Positions 1 to 7,870 of a DNA stretch of 64,000 nt are shown here, piece by piece. The stretch comes from JAOARY01 sp045345765. GTDB lineage: Bacteria; Bacillota; Clostridia; Peptostreptococcales; Peptostreptococcaceae. Positions within the stretch are counted from its first letter, which is position 1. Each line of letters begins with the position of its first letter. The notes under the pieces were generated by a model. It was not told the DNA's origin. It searched no databases and saw only the letters and a list, made by a program, of their open reading frames with translations. The stretch is from NCBI GenBank assembly GCA_045345765.1, contig CP148265.1, positions 3,162,001 through 3,226,000 on the forward strand, read 5' to 3'. The position numbers and the translations under genes are program-made.

Positions 1-331
1 CAAGTTCCAAAAATACATGATTTAATTTGATTTTATTTTTAATTACTGATTCTTTTATAATTTCGTTGATATCAAAATCAATATTATCTATAATTGGATG
101 CAAGAAATAATTTAGTGGGTCATAATCAATTTTTGATACAACAGTTGTATATATGCTAAAATCATTGTCTTCGTATTCTATTTCATCAAATATTCTTTTG
201 TTTAATGTTTCAAACATTAAATTATCATGTTCATATAGAGGAATTAATATGTCGTTTAATAATTCCTTTAGGGTTGCTCTATCTTTTAAATTATCCATCT
301 CATTTATTCGTTTTTGAATCTTATCTAACAT
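1..331 (-). CDS. CIS-1 component, partial (homologue of the 426-aa protein at 37182-38462)
   Basis: The reading frame starts at the ATG at 329-331 and runs off the left edge, so only about the first 110 residues are present. The first ~80 residues are nearly identical to the start of the 426-aa protein of CIS-2, including the motif DPLNYFLHPII. After that the two diverge clearly. It is therefore the same operon position in the other copy, with a different remainder. The function is unknown; a structural or baseplate role is inferred only from position. A 91-bp AT-rich spacer separates it from the upstream PP2C-like gene, whereas the CIS-2 copy has a spacing of 1 bp. Confidence 0.75.
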   Translation of the reverse strand, partial: MLDKIQKRINEMDNLKDRATLKELLNDILIPLYEHDNLMFETLNKRIFDEIEYEDNDFSIYTTVVSKIDYDPLNYFLHPIIDNIDFDINEIIKESVIKNKIKLNHVFLEL

Positions 332-422
332 TCTAATCCCTCTTTATTATTTTTTATTATTACTTTTCTTATTAATCTTTTTTATTAATTATAATTTTTA
401 TTAGATTCTTCTTTAATCACTC

Positions 423-2051
423 TTAGTAGCCTTGTCTTACATTAAAATCATTCTTTATTAATTTCTCTATAAGTTTCATCTTTTGTTCTACTATATCTTG
501 CATATCCTTCATTCCTAATTCTTCATAAAGCACTTGTGCCATCTTATAATGAATTAAAGAATCTTCGTATTTTCTTTCGTTATACAATTTATTAGCATCT
601 TGATGGGCTTTTGTTGCACTTTCTTGTAATTTGATATTGTTCTTTAACTCTTCTTCCATCTCTTTTTTTAATTCTTCTTCTTGCTTTAATTCTTCTTCTT
701 CTTGTTTTTTATCTTTTATTTTCTTTTTTTCATATATTTTATCTAATTTATCTATTGCTTCTTCTTTTGCTGATATAAAATATATTTCTCTAGCCAAATC
801 TCTGGCTTTTATAAATTCCATTTCACTTTCATAAAGATTATCTAACAAAAATTGATTTTCACCTCTTTTTATCAAATCCAATACTTCTATATGTTTGTTT
901 ATCAAAAACAATCTATTATTCACATAGTCTAATGCAATATTGTCCAAATAATATGAATCATCTTTTACTTTTTTGAATTTTTCAAAGGCTTTTTCATATT
1001 TTTCTTCTTTGAATTCTTCATCCGCTCTTAAAATTAATTCTAAGAGTTTGACTCTTTTGTCTATATAATCACGTTCTTCTTCATCTCTTAATTTTTTTGC
1101 AAGGTTTAATGCGCTATTAAATTCTTCTTTTCCTCTTACATAATTATCTTCTTCTATGTATTTTAGAGCGCTTTGTTTGTAAAAATTCATATCTTCTATA
1201 TTTTTTAGTTTTTCTTTATGTTTTTTATACGCAAAATAAGCAAATGTACCAATTATAAGGAGTAATATTATTGTTATTATAAGGATTTTTTTGATTAGTT
1301 TTTTTAGCTTTGGATTTGTATAAGTTTTGTCTACAAATATCGTTGCTATTGTGTAATTATCAAATTCATCCATATTTTTTACTAATATTAATTCTTCTAA
1401 ATTATCATTTGCTTCTATTGGATCTTTTACTTCGTCTAATGCGTCTAGTATTTCTCCTTCTGATAAGTTCTCCCACATTCCTCTTGTGCAAAGCACTATG
1501 GTATCACTTTCTTCTAATTTGTATTTTCTTGATATATAAGGCGTTAGCCTACTTTTTTGTCCTAGATAACAGTATAAATTGTTTCTTTCTTCATGCTTTT
1601 GAGCTTTATCTTTTGGGATTTTTTCTTCATCCAAATACATCTGTGATAGAGATTGGTCTTTACTTTGATATTTTATAAATCCATCTCTTATAAGATATAG
1701 TCTTGTATTTCCTATTGTTGCATATCTAAATTTTGAATAATTTGATACTATTACTGTAAGCGAAGCTTTTAATGGTCTATCTATACTTGCTTTTTTTAGT
1801 TCTTCACTTGTTTTTTTTAAGATATTGTTTAGATATCTTTTTGAGAAACTTTGTTTTTCGCTAAATTCACTTATGACTTTTTTGATTGCTATTTTTGATG
1901 ATGTTAAATCCTTGTCTTCATCTATCCCATCTGCTATTACATATATTGCGTATTTATCAAATTCTACAAAAGCAAAGTAATCTTTGTTTTGTAAATAAGT
2001 TCCTGACTCAGAAATGAAATTAGTCCTTATTTTTGAATTTTGTTTTCTCAT
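423..2051 (-). CDS. PP2C-like (probably degenerate) phosphatase with TPR/coiled-coil tail, CIS-1
   Basis: The 542-residue protein has three parts. Residues ~1-245 are PP2C-like: an ADGID segment stands where active enzymes have DGMGG/DGHG, and ATIGNTRLYLIRDG and TIVLCTRGMWENL match the later PP2C strands. One transmembrane helix lies at ~255-275. The rest is charged, helical and TPR-like, with a Glu/Lys-rich coiled coil near 440-470. The altered metal-binding motif suggests weak activity or a phosphoprotein-sensing pseudophosphatase; this is inference. It is nearly identical to the CIS-2 copy at 38464-40092. It follows the canonical PP2C gene by ~20 bp, so two PP2C-type proteins sit in tandem. 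Confidence 0.75.
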   Translation of the reverse strand: MRKQNSKIRTNFISESGTYLQNKDYFAFVEFDKYAIYVIADGIDEDKDLTSSKIAIKKVISEFSEKQSFSKRYLNNILKKTSEELKKASIDRPLKASLTVIVSNYSKFRYATIGNTRLYLIRDGFIKYQSKDQSLSQMYLDEEKIPKDKAQKHEERNNLYCYLGQKSRLTPYISRKYKLEESDTIVLCTRGMWENLSEGEILDALDEVKDPIEANDNLEELILVKNMDEFDNYTIATIFVDKTYTNPKLKKLIKKILIITIILLLIIGTFAYFAYKKHKEKLKNIEDMNFYKQSALKYIEEDNYVRGKEEFNSALNLAKKLRDEEERDYIDKRVKLLELILRADEEFKEEKYEKAFEKFKKVKDDSYYLDNIALDYVNNRLFLINKHIEVLDLIKRGENQFLLDNLYESEMEFIKARDLAREIYFISAKEEAIDKLDKIYEKKKIKDKKQEEEELKQEEELKKEMEEELKNNIKLQESATKAHQDANKLYNERKYEDSLIHYKMAQVLYEELGMKDMQDIVEQKMKLIEKLIKNDFNVRQGY

Positions 2052-2071
2052 TTACTACACCTTTACCTTTG

Positions 2072-2920
2072 CTATTTCTTATATTTCATCAAAATCACAC
2101 TTCCATTGTCTTCTTTGTAATCTCTTCTTTTTTCAAATTCTTTTTTGATTTTGTAACAAGCGTTATCAAAATTATTTGATAGTATTTCTTCTATTTTTAG
2201 TAGAGGTATTATTTCACTTATCCCACTATTTAATATCACTATTACATCATCTTTTTTTAACTTTACGGGTCTATCGTAGTATTCTATATCTTTAAATCCA
2301 TCTTGTCCCAAATAATTTAATAGTCTTTTGTCTTTTAATGCTTGTAATGCTACTTGTTTTTGTAATTGTCCTTTGTAGTATTTATCTTTTGCGTAGACAT
2401 CTATTGTATGTCCTTCGCTTAGTGGAATTATTTCATCATTTCTAAATATTGATATGTTTACATTTCCACATACTGCGTAGTACAAATATCCTTCTTTTAC
2501 TACTGCGCAACTTAAACTTGTTCCTCCCATTTCATCATCTATGTATTTTAGTATTTCTTTATTTGCTCGGTTAAATGCATTTTTGAAGAAATAATTTATA
2601 TTGTTTAAGTTTTTATAGGTTCTAAATAAATGATCAAATGTTTGGATTGCTACTTTTGATGATTTTTTGCCTACAAAGTTTTTGCCATGTCCATCAGCCA
2701 TTACTGCCATTATATTGTTATTGAAATGACTTACTAAATTATTAGTTTCCAAAAACTCTTTATTTCCTACAAAATCAATCATATCTATTTTTAGATTATT
2801 TATTATATTATTATTCTTTAGTTTATAGATTATTGTAATTCTATAGATTAAAAGTATTAGTATTAAAGTTGTTATTATATATATAAAATACGTCTTAAAA
2901 AATTCCATAAAAATATTCAT
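2072..2920 (-). CDS. PP2C-family serine/threonine phosphatase, membrane-anchored, CIS-1
   Basis: This 282-residue protein has an N-terminal transmembrane helix (residues ~8-28) followed by a PP2C domain. The metal-binding motif AVMADGHGKN is intact, and GGTSLSCAVV and YYAVCGNVNISIFRN match core PP2C strands. PP2C enzymes are Mg/Mn-dependent phosphatases acting on phospho-Ser/Thr, commonly opposing Hanks-type kinases. It sits 1 bp downstream of the zinc-ribbon FHA gene. That matches the FHA/PP2C pairing that controls some type VI secretion systems (Fha/PppA). No cognate kinase is visible here. The CIS-2 copy at 40113-40961 differs by about one residue. Confidence 0.85.
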   Translation of the reverse strand: MNIFMEFFKTYFIYIITTLILILLIYRITIIYKLKNNNIINNLKIDMIDFVGNKEFLETNNLVSHFNNNIMAVMADGHGKNFVGKKSSKVAIQTFDHLFRTYKNLNNINYFFKNAFNRANKEILKYIDDEMGGTSLSCAVVKEGYLYYAVCGNVNISIFRNDEIIPLSEGHTIDVYAKDKYYKGQLQKQVALQALKDKRLLNYLGQDGFKDIEYYDRPVKLKKDDVIVILNSGISEIIPLLKIEEILSNNFDNACYKIKKEFEKRRDYKEDNGSVILMKYKK

Positions 2921-2921
2921 T

Positions 2922-3431
2922 TTATTTCCCCTTTAATACATCATTCCATTCAAAATTATCTCCACAAAATCCTACAAATAAGAATTTACTATCTCCTAAT
3001 TCTATTATGTCGTATTGACTTAGTGGTGTTGGTACATATACAGCTTCATTGTTCAAATACGCTATTCCACTTGCTTCTCCTGGTAATAATACAAAATTTC
3101 TTTTCTTTGAATCATAAACAATTACAGCGTGATTTTTTCTTGAAATTTTGTTATCTCCAAGTATTTGTATATCCATATGGTCAGATCTTCCGATAAAATT
3201 CTTGCCTTCTCTTATCTTATAATCCTTACCTTGTCTAACTCCTTCAACACATACAATCCAACCACAAACTGGTCTTATTTCTTCTTTTAATAATTCTTCT
3301 TCCAAATCTATCTGTTCTTTTTTTAATAAAATATCTTCTTTTGCCTTAGTTTCTAAATTACAATAAGGGCATATACTCCCATATCTTCTTGAACTAAACA
3401 TATGTCCATTTTCGCATCTTATCAAGCTCAT
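2922..3431 (-). CDS. Zinc-ribbon plus FHA-domain protein, CIS-1
   Basis: The 169-residue protein starts with a CENGH...CPYC pair (residues ~6-25), which looks like a zinc ribbon. It ends in an FHA domain (~70-160) with the signature FIGRS, then KISRKNHAVI and YLNNEA. FHA domains bind phosphothreonine peptides, so this is a likely phospho-dependent adaptor of the injection machine. The stop is 1 bp before the PP2C start, indicating coupled expression. The CIS-2 copy is identical in protein sequence, which marks this as one of the homogenised blocks. Confidence 0.85.
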   Translation of the reverse strand: MSLIRCENGHMFSSRRYGSICPYCNLETKAKEDILLKKEQIDLEEELLKEEIRPVCGWIVCVEGVRQGKDYKIREGKNFIGRSDHMDIQILGDNKISRKNHAVIVYDSKKRNFVLLPGEASGIAYLNNEAVYVPTPLSQYDIIELGDSKFLFVGFCGDNFEWNDVLKGK

Positions 3432-3449
3432 CTTAACAGCTCCTATTCA

Positions 3450-3986
3450 TTAACTTATTAATAATCTAGTGTTTCCAATATGTAATATATCTTCTTTATC
3501 CAATATACATGGTTTATCTTTTGAGATTTTATAAAGATAATCATCATCCTTTTGTATTCTAATTCCATTTTTAGAATACAAATCTTCTATATACCATCTT
3601 TTATTAGCATAATTTAATACTGCATGTTCTATATCAATCAAAGAAGAATTTATACATTCATCTAAATTTATATCAACTTCTACTTCACCTTTATTCCTTC
3701 CAATAACTAAAGATGTTTCATCTAATATATCCCATTGTTTTATTATTTGATTTTCTTCATTTAATAAAGATATTTGTCTTATAACATCATCTATTTCAAC
3801 TACATATTTTTTTTTATTAATATTTCGTATATAAAATATCTCACTTGCTAATATAAATAATATTATTCCATATTTTATTTTCAAATCAGTTATAGCAACG
3901 TTCATATATACATACAAAGCTAAAATAAATAGCAAAAACACTATTATATAATCTATTATTTTTAGCTTATTACTTTGATATTCCAT
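3450..3986 (-). CDS. Membrane-anchored FHA-domain protein, CIS-1
   Basis: The protein is 178 residues long. Two hydrophobic segments at ~11-30 and ~37-53 form an N-terminal membrane anchor. A cytoplasmic FHA domain covers ~85-175, with VIGRNKGEVEVDI, IEHAVLNYANKRWYIEDL and YSKNGIRI (SxxNG-type signature). It probably recruits phosphorylated partners to the membrane. The FHA part is nearly identical to the CIS-2 protein at 41491-42027, but the first ~60 residues, including both membrane segments, are largely different. This sharp change inside one gene is evidence of mosaic exchange between the operons. Confidence 0.8.
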   Translation of the reverse strand: MEYQSNKLKIIDYIIVFLLFILALYVYMNVAITDLKIKYGIILFILASEIFYIRNINKKKYVVEIDDVIRQISLLNEENQIIKQWDILDETSLVIGRNKGEVEVDINLDECINSSLIDIEHAVLNYANKRWYIEDLYSKNGIRIQKDDDYLYKISKDKPCILDKEDILHIGNTRLLIS

Positions 3987-4059
3987 ACTAACCTCCTTTT
4001 AAAATCACTTTTTATTATATTTAGATTTATTATTAAAATTATACATAAATACAAATATA

Positions 4060-4503
4060 TTAAAATTTTTTAGACTTAAAAAAACTTTCAAACATATCAC
4101 TTGTATCTATTGGACTTTTAGTCTTTTTATTAAAATTCTTGTTAATATTTTTTGATTTTGGATTAAATCCAAAAAAGCTTTCAAATTCTTTTGAAATATT
4201 TTCAAAATCTATATTTGTTGTTTTATAAGAATTTTGCTTTGTTCTATTTTTATTTTCTTTTTCACCATAAAAATTACTCTCATTATTATTTTTATTTTTA
4301 AATTCTCTATTGTATTTTGATTTTTTAGTTTCATCTGAAAGTATTTCATAAGCATTTGATATTTCTTTAAATTTTTCTTCATACTCTTTATTATTTGGAT
4401 TTAAATCAGGGTGATACTTTTTTGCTAATTTTTTATAAGATTTTTTTATTTCTTTTATATCTGCATCTACTGATACTTGTAACACTTCATATAAATTTTT
4501 CAT
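4060..4503 (-). CDS. J-domain (DnaJ-like) co-chaperone, CIS-1
   Basis: The J domain occupies residues ~1-65 and contains the HPD motif in KKYHPDLNP. After it comes an Asn/Lys-rich low-complexity stretch and a conserved tail (FENISKEFESFFGF and SPIDTSDMFESFF). It has no Gly/Phe or zinc-finger region of full DnaJ, so it is a class III J-protein. J-proteins stimulate Hsp70 ATPases. The same operon type encodes an Hsp70/actin-fold protein (33728-36436 in CIS-2), which is the obvious partner by inference. Compared with the CIS-2 copy, the J domain and tail are conserved and the middle is diverged. Confidence 0.85.
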   Translation of the reverse strand: MKNLYEVLQVSVDADIKEIKKSYKKLAKKYHPDLNPNNKEYEEKFKEISNAYEILSDETKKSKYNREFKNKNNNESNFYGEKENKNRTKQNSYKTTNIDFENISKEFESFFGFNPKSKNINKNFNKKTKSPIDTSDMFESFFKSKKF

Positions 4504-4603
4504 GTATTTTACCTCTAAATTCTTATATATTTTTAGCTCATAATTTTTAAATCTACACTCTTTAACTTATAAATTCATATATGCTTTTTGGCTATAAATT
4601 TTA

Positions 4604-4642
4604 TTATCAGCCATCTTAAATTTAATATAAGATGGCTGATAA
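4604..4642. terminator. Intra-operon stem-loop between tube-2 and J-protein genes, CIS-1
   Basis: A perfect 15-bp stem (TTATCAGCCATCTTA and its complement) with a 9-base loop lies in the 170-bp gap between the tube-2 stop and the J-protein start. On the coding strand a weak T-rich tract follows. It could be a partial terminator or an mRNA 3' stabiliser that keeps tube and sheath expression above that of the regulatory genes. CIS-2 has a stem-loop at the same place (42615-42647) of unrelated sequence. Confidence 0.6.
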
Positions 4643-4673
4643 TTATTATTTATCTATTTATATTTTTTAAAAT

Positions 4674-5099
4674 TTAAACTCCGTAGCCACCTTCTATAGC
4701 AACATTTGAAAGCTTATCTTTCTTTTGTCTTATTATAAGTTCAAAAGTTCCTACACCTTCTTCATCTCCAAAGCTTTCTTTGTAATCTACTACAAATGCA
4801 TTTGGATATCTTATACTTCTTACAACTTGATCAGCTGATATAACATCTAATGTTACTTTTCTATAACAATCTGCTCTTTCAGCTGGAACTAATGACCATA
4901 ATCCAATTTGTCTTGTATTATCAAATGGCTCTCCATCTACAGCAGTTAATATTTTTCCTGTTATAGTCATTGTAGAACCTAAATCTTTAGTTCTTGCATT
5001 TGAATCTATTGGTAAATCAGTCTTTAACTTTACTGTTTGTATACTTTCTTTGTTAAGCTCTATAACACCTGGGCCTTCTACTTTTAATCTAAATCCCAT
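4674..5099 (-). CDS. Tail-tube (Hcp-like) protein 2, CIS-1
   Basis: This 141-residue soluble beta-rich protein is a clear paralogue of the gene immediately upstream (5123-5548). They share MGFRL.VEGP, DSNAR..DLG, GKILTAV.GEP, LVP.ERADCYRKV and DEEG.GTF. Position after the sheath gene, size and small-domain organisation fit the tube/Hcp family of contractile systems. Family membership is inferred from context plus the tandem duplication rather than from a catalytic motif. It has a good ribosome site (AGGAGTG). The CIS-2 equivalent is ~96% identical in protein. Confidence 0.65.
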   Translation of the reverse strand: MGFRLKVEGPGVIELNKESIQTVKLKTDLPIDSNARTKDLGSTMTITGKILTAVDGEPFDNTRQIGLWSLVPAERADCYRKVTLDVISADQVVRSIRYPNAFVVDYKESFGDEEGVGTFELIIRQKKDKLSNVAIEGGYGV

Positions 5100-5122
5100 T
5101 TATTTCACTCCTTTTAAATTAA

Positions 5123-5548
5123 TTACTGCGCAAATCCACCTTCTAATTTTATTTCTTTTGTTTTATCTTTCTTTTGTTTCATGTGTAAATAGAAAGTTCC
5201 TATACCTTCTTCATCTCCATAATCCTCTGTATAATCAACTATGAAAGCATTTGGAAGTTCAATTTGTCTTACAACTTGAGAAGCTGATATAACATCAACT
5301 TTTACCTTTCTATAACAGTCTGCTCTTTCACCTGGAACTAATGACCATTGTGCTAATCTCATAGTTTGATCAGCTGGCTCACCATTTACAGCCGTTAATA
5401 TTTTACCTGTAAGTACAAGTGTTGTTCCTAAATCTGTTGATCTTGCGTTTGAGTCATCTGGTGTGTCTGTCTTGAATTCAACAGTTAATATATTTTCTAT
5501 TCCCAAATGTATTGACTCAGGACCTTCTACATTTAATCTAAATCCCAT
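5123..5548 (-). CDS. Tail-tube (Hcp-like) protein 1, CIS-1
   Basis: The protein has 141 residues and follows the sheath gene. It is a paralogue of the next gene (24-bp gap), so each operon encodes two tube-type subunits, as seen in some extracellular contractile systems where different tube subunits cap or fill the tube. Conserved blocks are TDTPDDSNARSTDLG and YTEDYGDEEGIGTF. The start is set by a strong AGGAGGATTC ribosome site. The CIS-2 homologue at 43127-43552 differs at only a few residues. Confidence 0.65.
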   Translation of the reverse strand: MGFRLNVEGPESIHLGIENILTVEFKTDTPDDSNARSTDLGTTLVLTGKILTAVNGEPADQTMRLAQWSLVPGERADCYRKVKVDVISASQVVRQIELPNAFIVDYTEDYGDEEGIGTFYLHMKQKKDKTKEIKLEGGFAQ

Positions 5549-5642
5549 TTTGAATCCTCCTTTTTGATATTTATATTTATATTAAAATAAAAGATTAAAA
5601 ATAAATTCTTTTATTTCATAACTGATTAATTTTTACATTTTT

Positions 5643-7808
5643 TTACACAGCATCGTTTCTAGTTATCTCTACTTCTAAATTCTTAACTGTTCCATTAAAT
5701 GTAATATCTATGTTACAGCAACCTGTTTTTTCATCTATATTAAAGTTAATATCATCGCCATCTTGAATGATTGAATTGATATATCCTTTATCGCTTAACC
5801 ATTTACTCTTTTGAGAGCTTGGATTATTACTAAAAAACTTAACTATATTATCTTGTTTGAAATCATTAGTGTGGAATCTTAGTACTCTTTCTATATAACT
5901 GCTCATAAGTGTTTTATAAATAGAATCAAAATCATTTCCATTTAATTGTAAACTTCTTGCTTTATAAACTGTTATTTGTCTTATTTCTCTACCTTCAAAT
6001 TGAGCATTCTCAGAAGAGAAAACAAATCCAAAACTCTTTCTATTTATTGAATTTTTGATACTGTTTGTAAAACCAGAAATCTCTTTGGCTAATGTTGTTT
6101 TGAATCTAAGTGCATAGTCATTTGCTTCTATATCAAATCTAACTCCTGGATATTTTGGCGTTGCTAATTTGAATGTATCTTTTAAATACTCTGGGCATTG
6201 ATACGCCGCAACTATACCAGCCGCAACATAAGAAGCATCTATATAAACACCTTCTATCCAAAGTTTTAATATATCTTCTTTTTCCTTAGACATCTTAGCT
6301 AACCCTTTTTCACTTAATTTCATTTTGCTATCTAATATAACACCTGATTTATCTTTTGGTATTATTGTAAAGTTAGGCATACAAGGTATAGCATATTCGC
6401 TATAGTCTTTTTTCATCAAATTCTCACATAAATCAACATATTTATCTATTCCGTTAACAGCCATATTTGAGAATGTAGTTTCCTCACCTGTTTCAAAACT
6501 AAAGAATGTTTGAATTTTATAGTCTTTTAAGGAATTTAGAAGCATTGTAACTGATTCCAATGTATTCATACCTTCCTTTTCCTTCTTATTATTTCCTTTA
6601 AATCTCATTCTCTTTAATTTTGATTGTGATTGTTTTTGCATTTGAACTGATGGTACTATACCAAACCATATAGTATTATCAAAATCATTTTTATCATTTA
6701 CTGTATTTAAATAAGTTGTTAATCTAGGTAGATTACTACTCTTTACAGTCATATCTAATTTATTATTTGTTATTATTAACGATGGCTTCATTCCTCTTGT
6801 TTCAGTATTGTATTGGTCAAAGAACATTTTTATACCAACAATTTTTTCAATAAGTGGCTTAACAGCTTTAACAAAATCATCCTTAGCTGTTTTATAAAAT
6901 TCTAGGTATGTATTGTAGTTATTGACTTCTTTTTCTATATCGATGCTACTTTCTAATGTTGAAGTAAGTGGACAAAAAGTTCTAACTACTAAATCCTTTA
7001 CATACTCACTTGGTGCTTCGTTGATGCTATCATAATCATCTTCAAATGCTGCTATAAGACCAGTATTTGCATTATCATCTAATGCTACCAAATCCGTTGA
7101 TTGTTCTTTAGGTGCTTCTAGGATTTTAAGTTCTCCACCTTCACCCATACTAAGAATACCAAGCTTTAGTTCCTCATCATCACCTAAAGTTGAACCATCT
7201 CCTAATAATAATCTTGTTTTGATATCTTCGATAGCAAGTGGCAACATTGCCATTACATTGTTGTAATTATTACTAGCATCTTCAAACATATAGTTTAATT
7301 TATCTCCTAAATCTAATTTTTTAGGATCTTCTTCGTCTAATTCCTCGTATTTAGAATATACATATTGAATTTCTTTTCTTGATTGTCTTATATCATCCAT
7401 TACTTTTTTAGGTGATATCATATCAAGTAAATTCTCAAATTTAAAATCTACATTAGCTATTCCTTGCGCTGTTTTTGTTTCGATTAAAGTAAATAACATA
7501 TTTAAAAAATCATTTGATCTATTAATAGGTATTGTAACGATATGTTCTTCTGGTAAATTTTCAGGTTTTTTTAATGTATATACTACCTTTTGATTTGATG
7601 CATTATAAAAAGAATATACAACAGGTTCAAACTTATCCAAAAATTCATCAAAATTTTTGATTAAAAGTTTTTCATTAATCTCTTTTATCTTTTCATCATC
7701 TAAACTGTCTATTCCTTTTGTGTCTCCTACCAAAGATAGTAGGTCTAATTTTTCTGGGTTGATTTCTTCAAATAGAATACTTCTATTAGTTTGATTGATT
7801 ATCTCCAT
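5643..7808 (-). CDS. Contractile sheath-like protein, CIS-1
   Basis: The protein is 721 residues long and is the largest member of the structural block. The N-terminal part (FDEFLDKFEP at ~35, VDFKFENLLDMISPKKV at ~120) resembles TssB-type small sheath subunits, which have a FKSLDDFSP-like motif. The C-terminal two thirds (YVAAGIVAAYQCP, then SYIERVLRFHTNDFKQDN near the end) resembles the large TssC-type sheath subunit. This suggests a fused TssB-TssC sheath, but the similarity is weak and judged by eye. The gene lies directly upstream of two tube genes, the usual sheath-tube order. At the DNA level it is almost identical to 43690-45858. Confidence 0.6.
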   Translation of the reverse strand: MEIINQTNRSILFEEINPEKLDLLSLVGDTKGIDSLDDEKIKEINEKLLIKNFDEFLDKFEPVVYSFYNASNQKVVYTLKKPENLPEEHIVTIPINRSNDFLNMLFTLIETKTAQGIANVDFKFENLLDMISPKKVMDDIRQSRKEIQYVYSKYEELDEEDPKKLDLGDKLNYMFEDASNNYNNVMAMLPLAIEDIKTRLLLGDGSTLGDDEELKLGILSMGEGGELKILEAPKEQSTDLVALDDNANTGLIAAFEDDYDSINEAPSEYVKDLVVRTFCPLTSTLESSIDIEKEVNNYNTYLEFYKTAKDDFVKAVKPLIEKIVGIKMFFDQYNTETRGMKPSLIITNNKLDMTVKSSNLPRLTTYLNTVNDKNDFDNTIWFGIVPSVQMQKQSQSKLKRMRFKGNNKKEKEGMNTLESVTMLLNSLKDYKIQTFFSFETGEETTFSNMAVNGIDKYVDLCENLMKKDYSEYAIPCMPNFTIIPKDKSGVILDSKMKLSEKGLAKMSKEKEDILKLWIEGVYIDASYVAAGIVAAYQCPEYLKDTFKLATPKYPGVRFDIEANDYALRFKTTLAKEISGFTNSIKNSINRKSFGFVFSSENAQFEGREIRQITVYKARSLQLNGNDFDSIYKTLMSSYIERVLRFHTNDFKQDNIVKFFSNNPSSQKSKWLSDKGYINSIIQDGDDINFNIDEKTGCCNIDITFNGTVKNLEVEITRNDAV

Positions 7809-7870
7809 TTCCTTGCCTCCTGATATTAATTATTTTATTGTATTTTTTATGATAAAAATTTATATGATAG

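Noticed and set aside
1310..1678. Plus-strand open frame of 122 codons inside the PP2C-like gene (also at 39351-39719)
   Set aside because: It is the complement of a conserved coding gene, has no ribosome site and a composition of Leu/Phe/Tyr runs typical of antisense frames in AT-rich genes.
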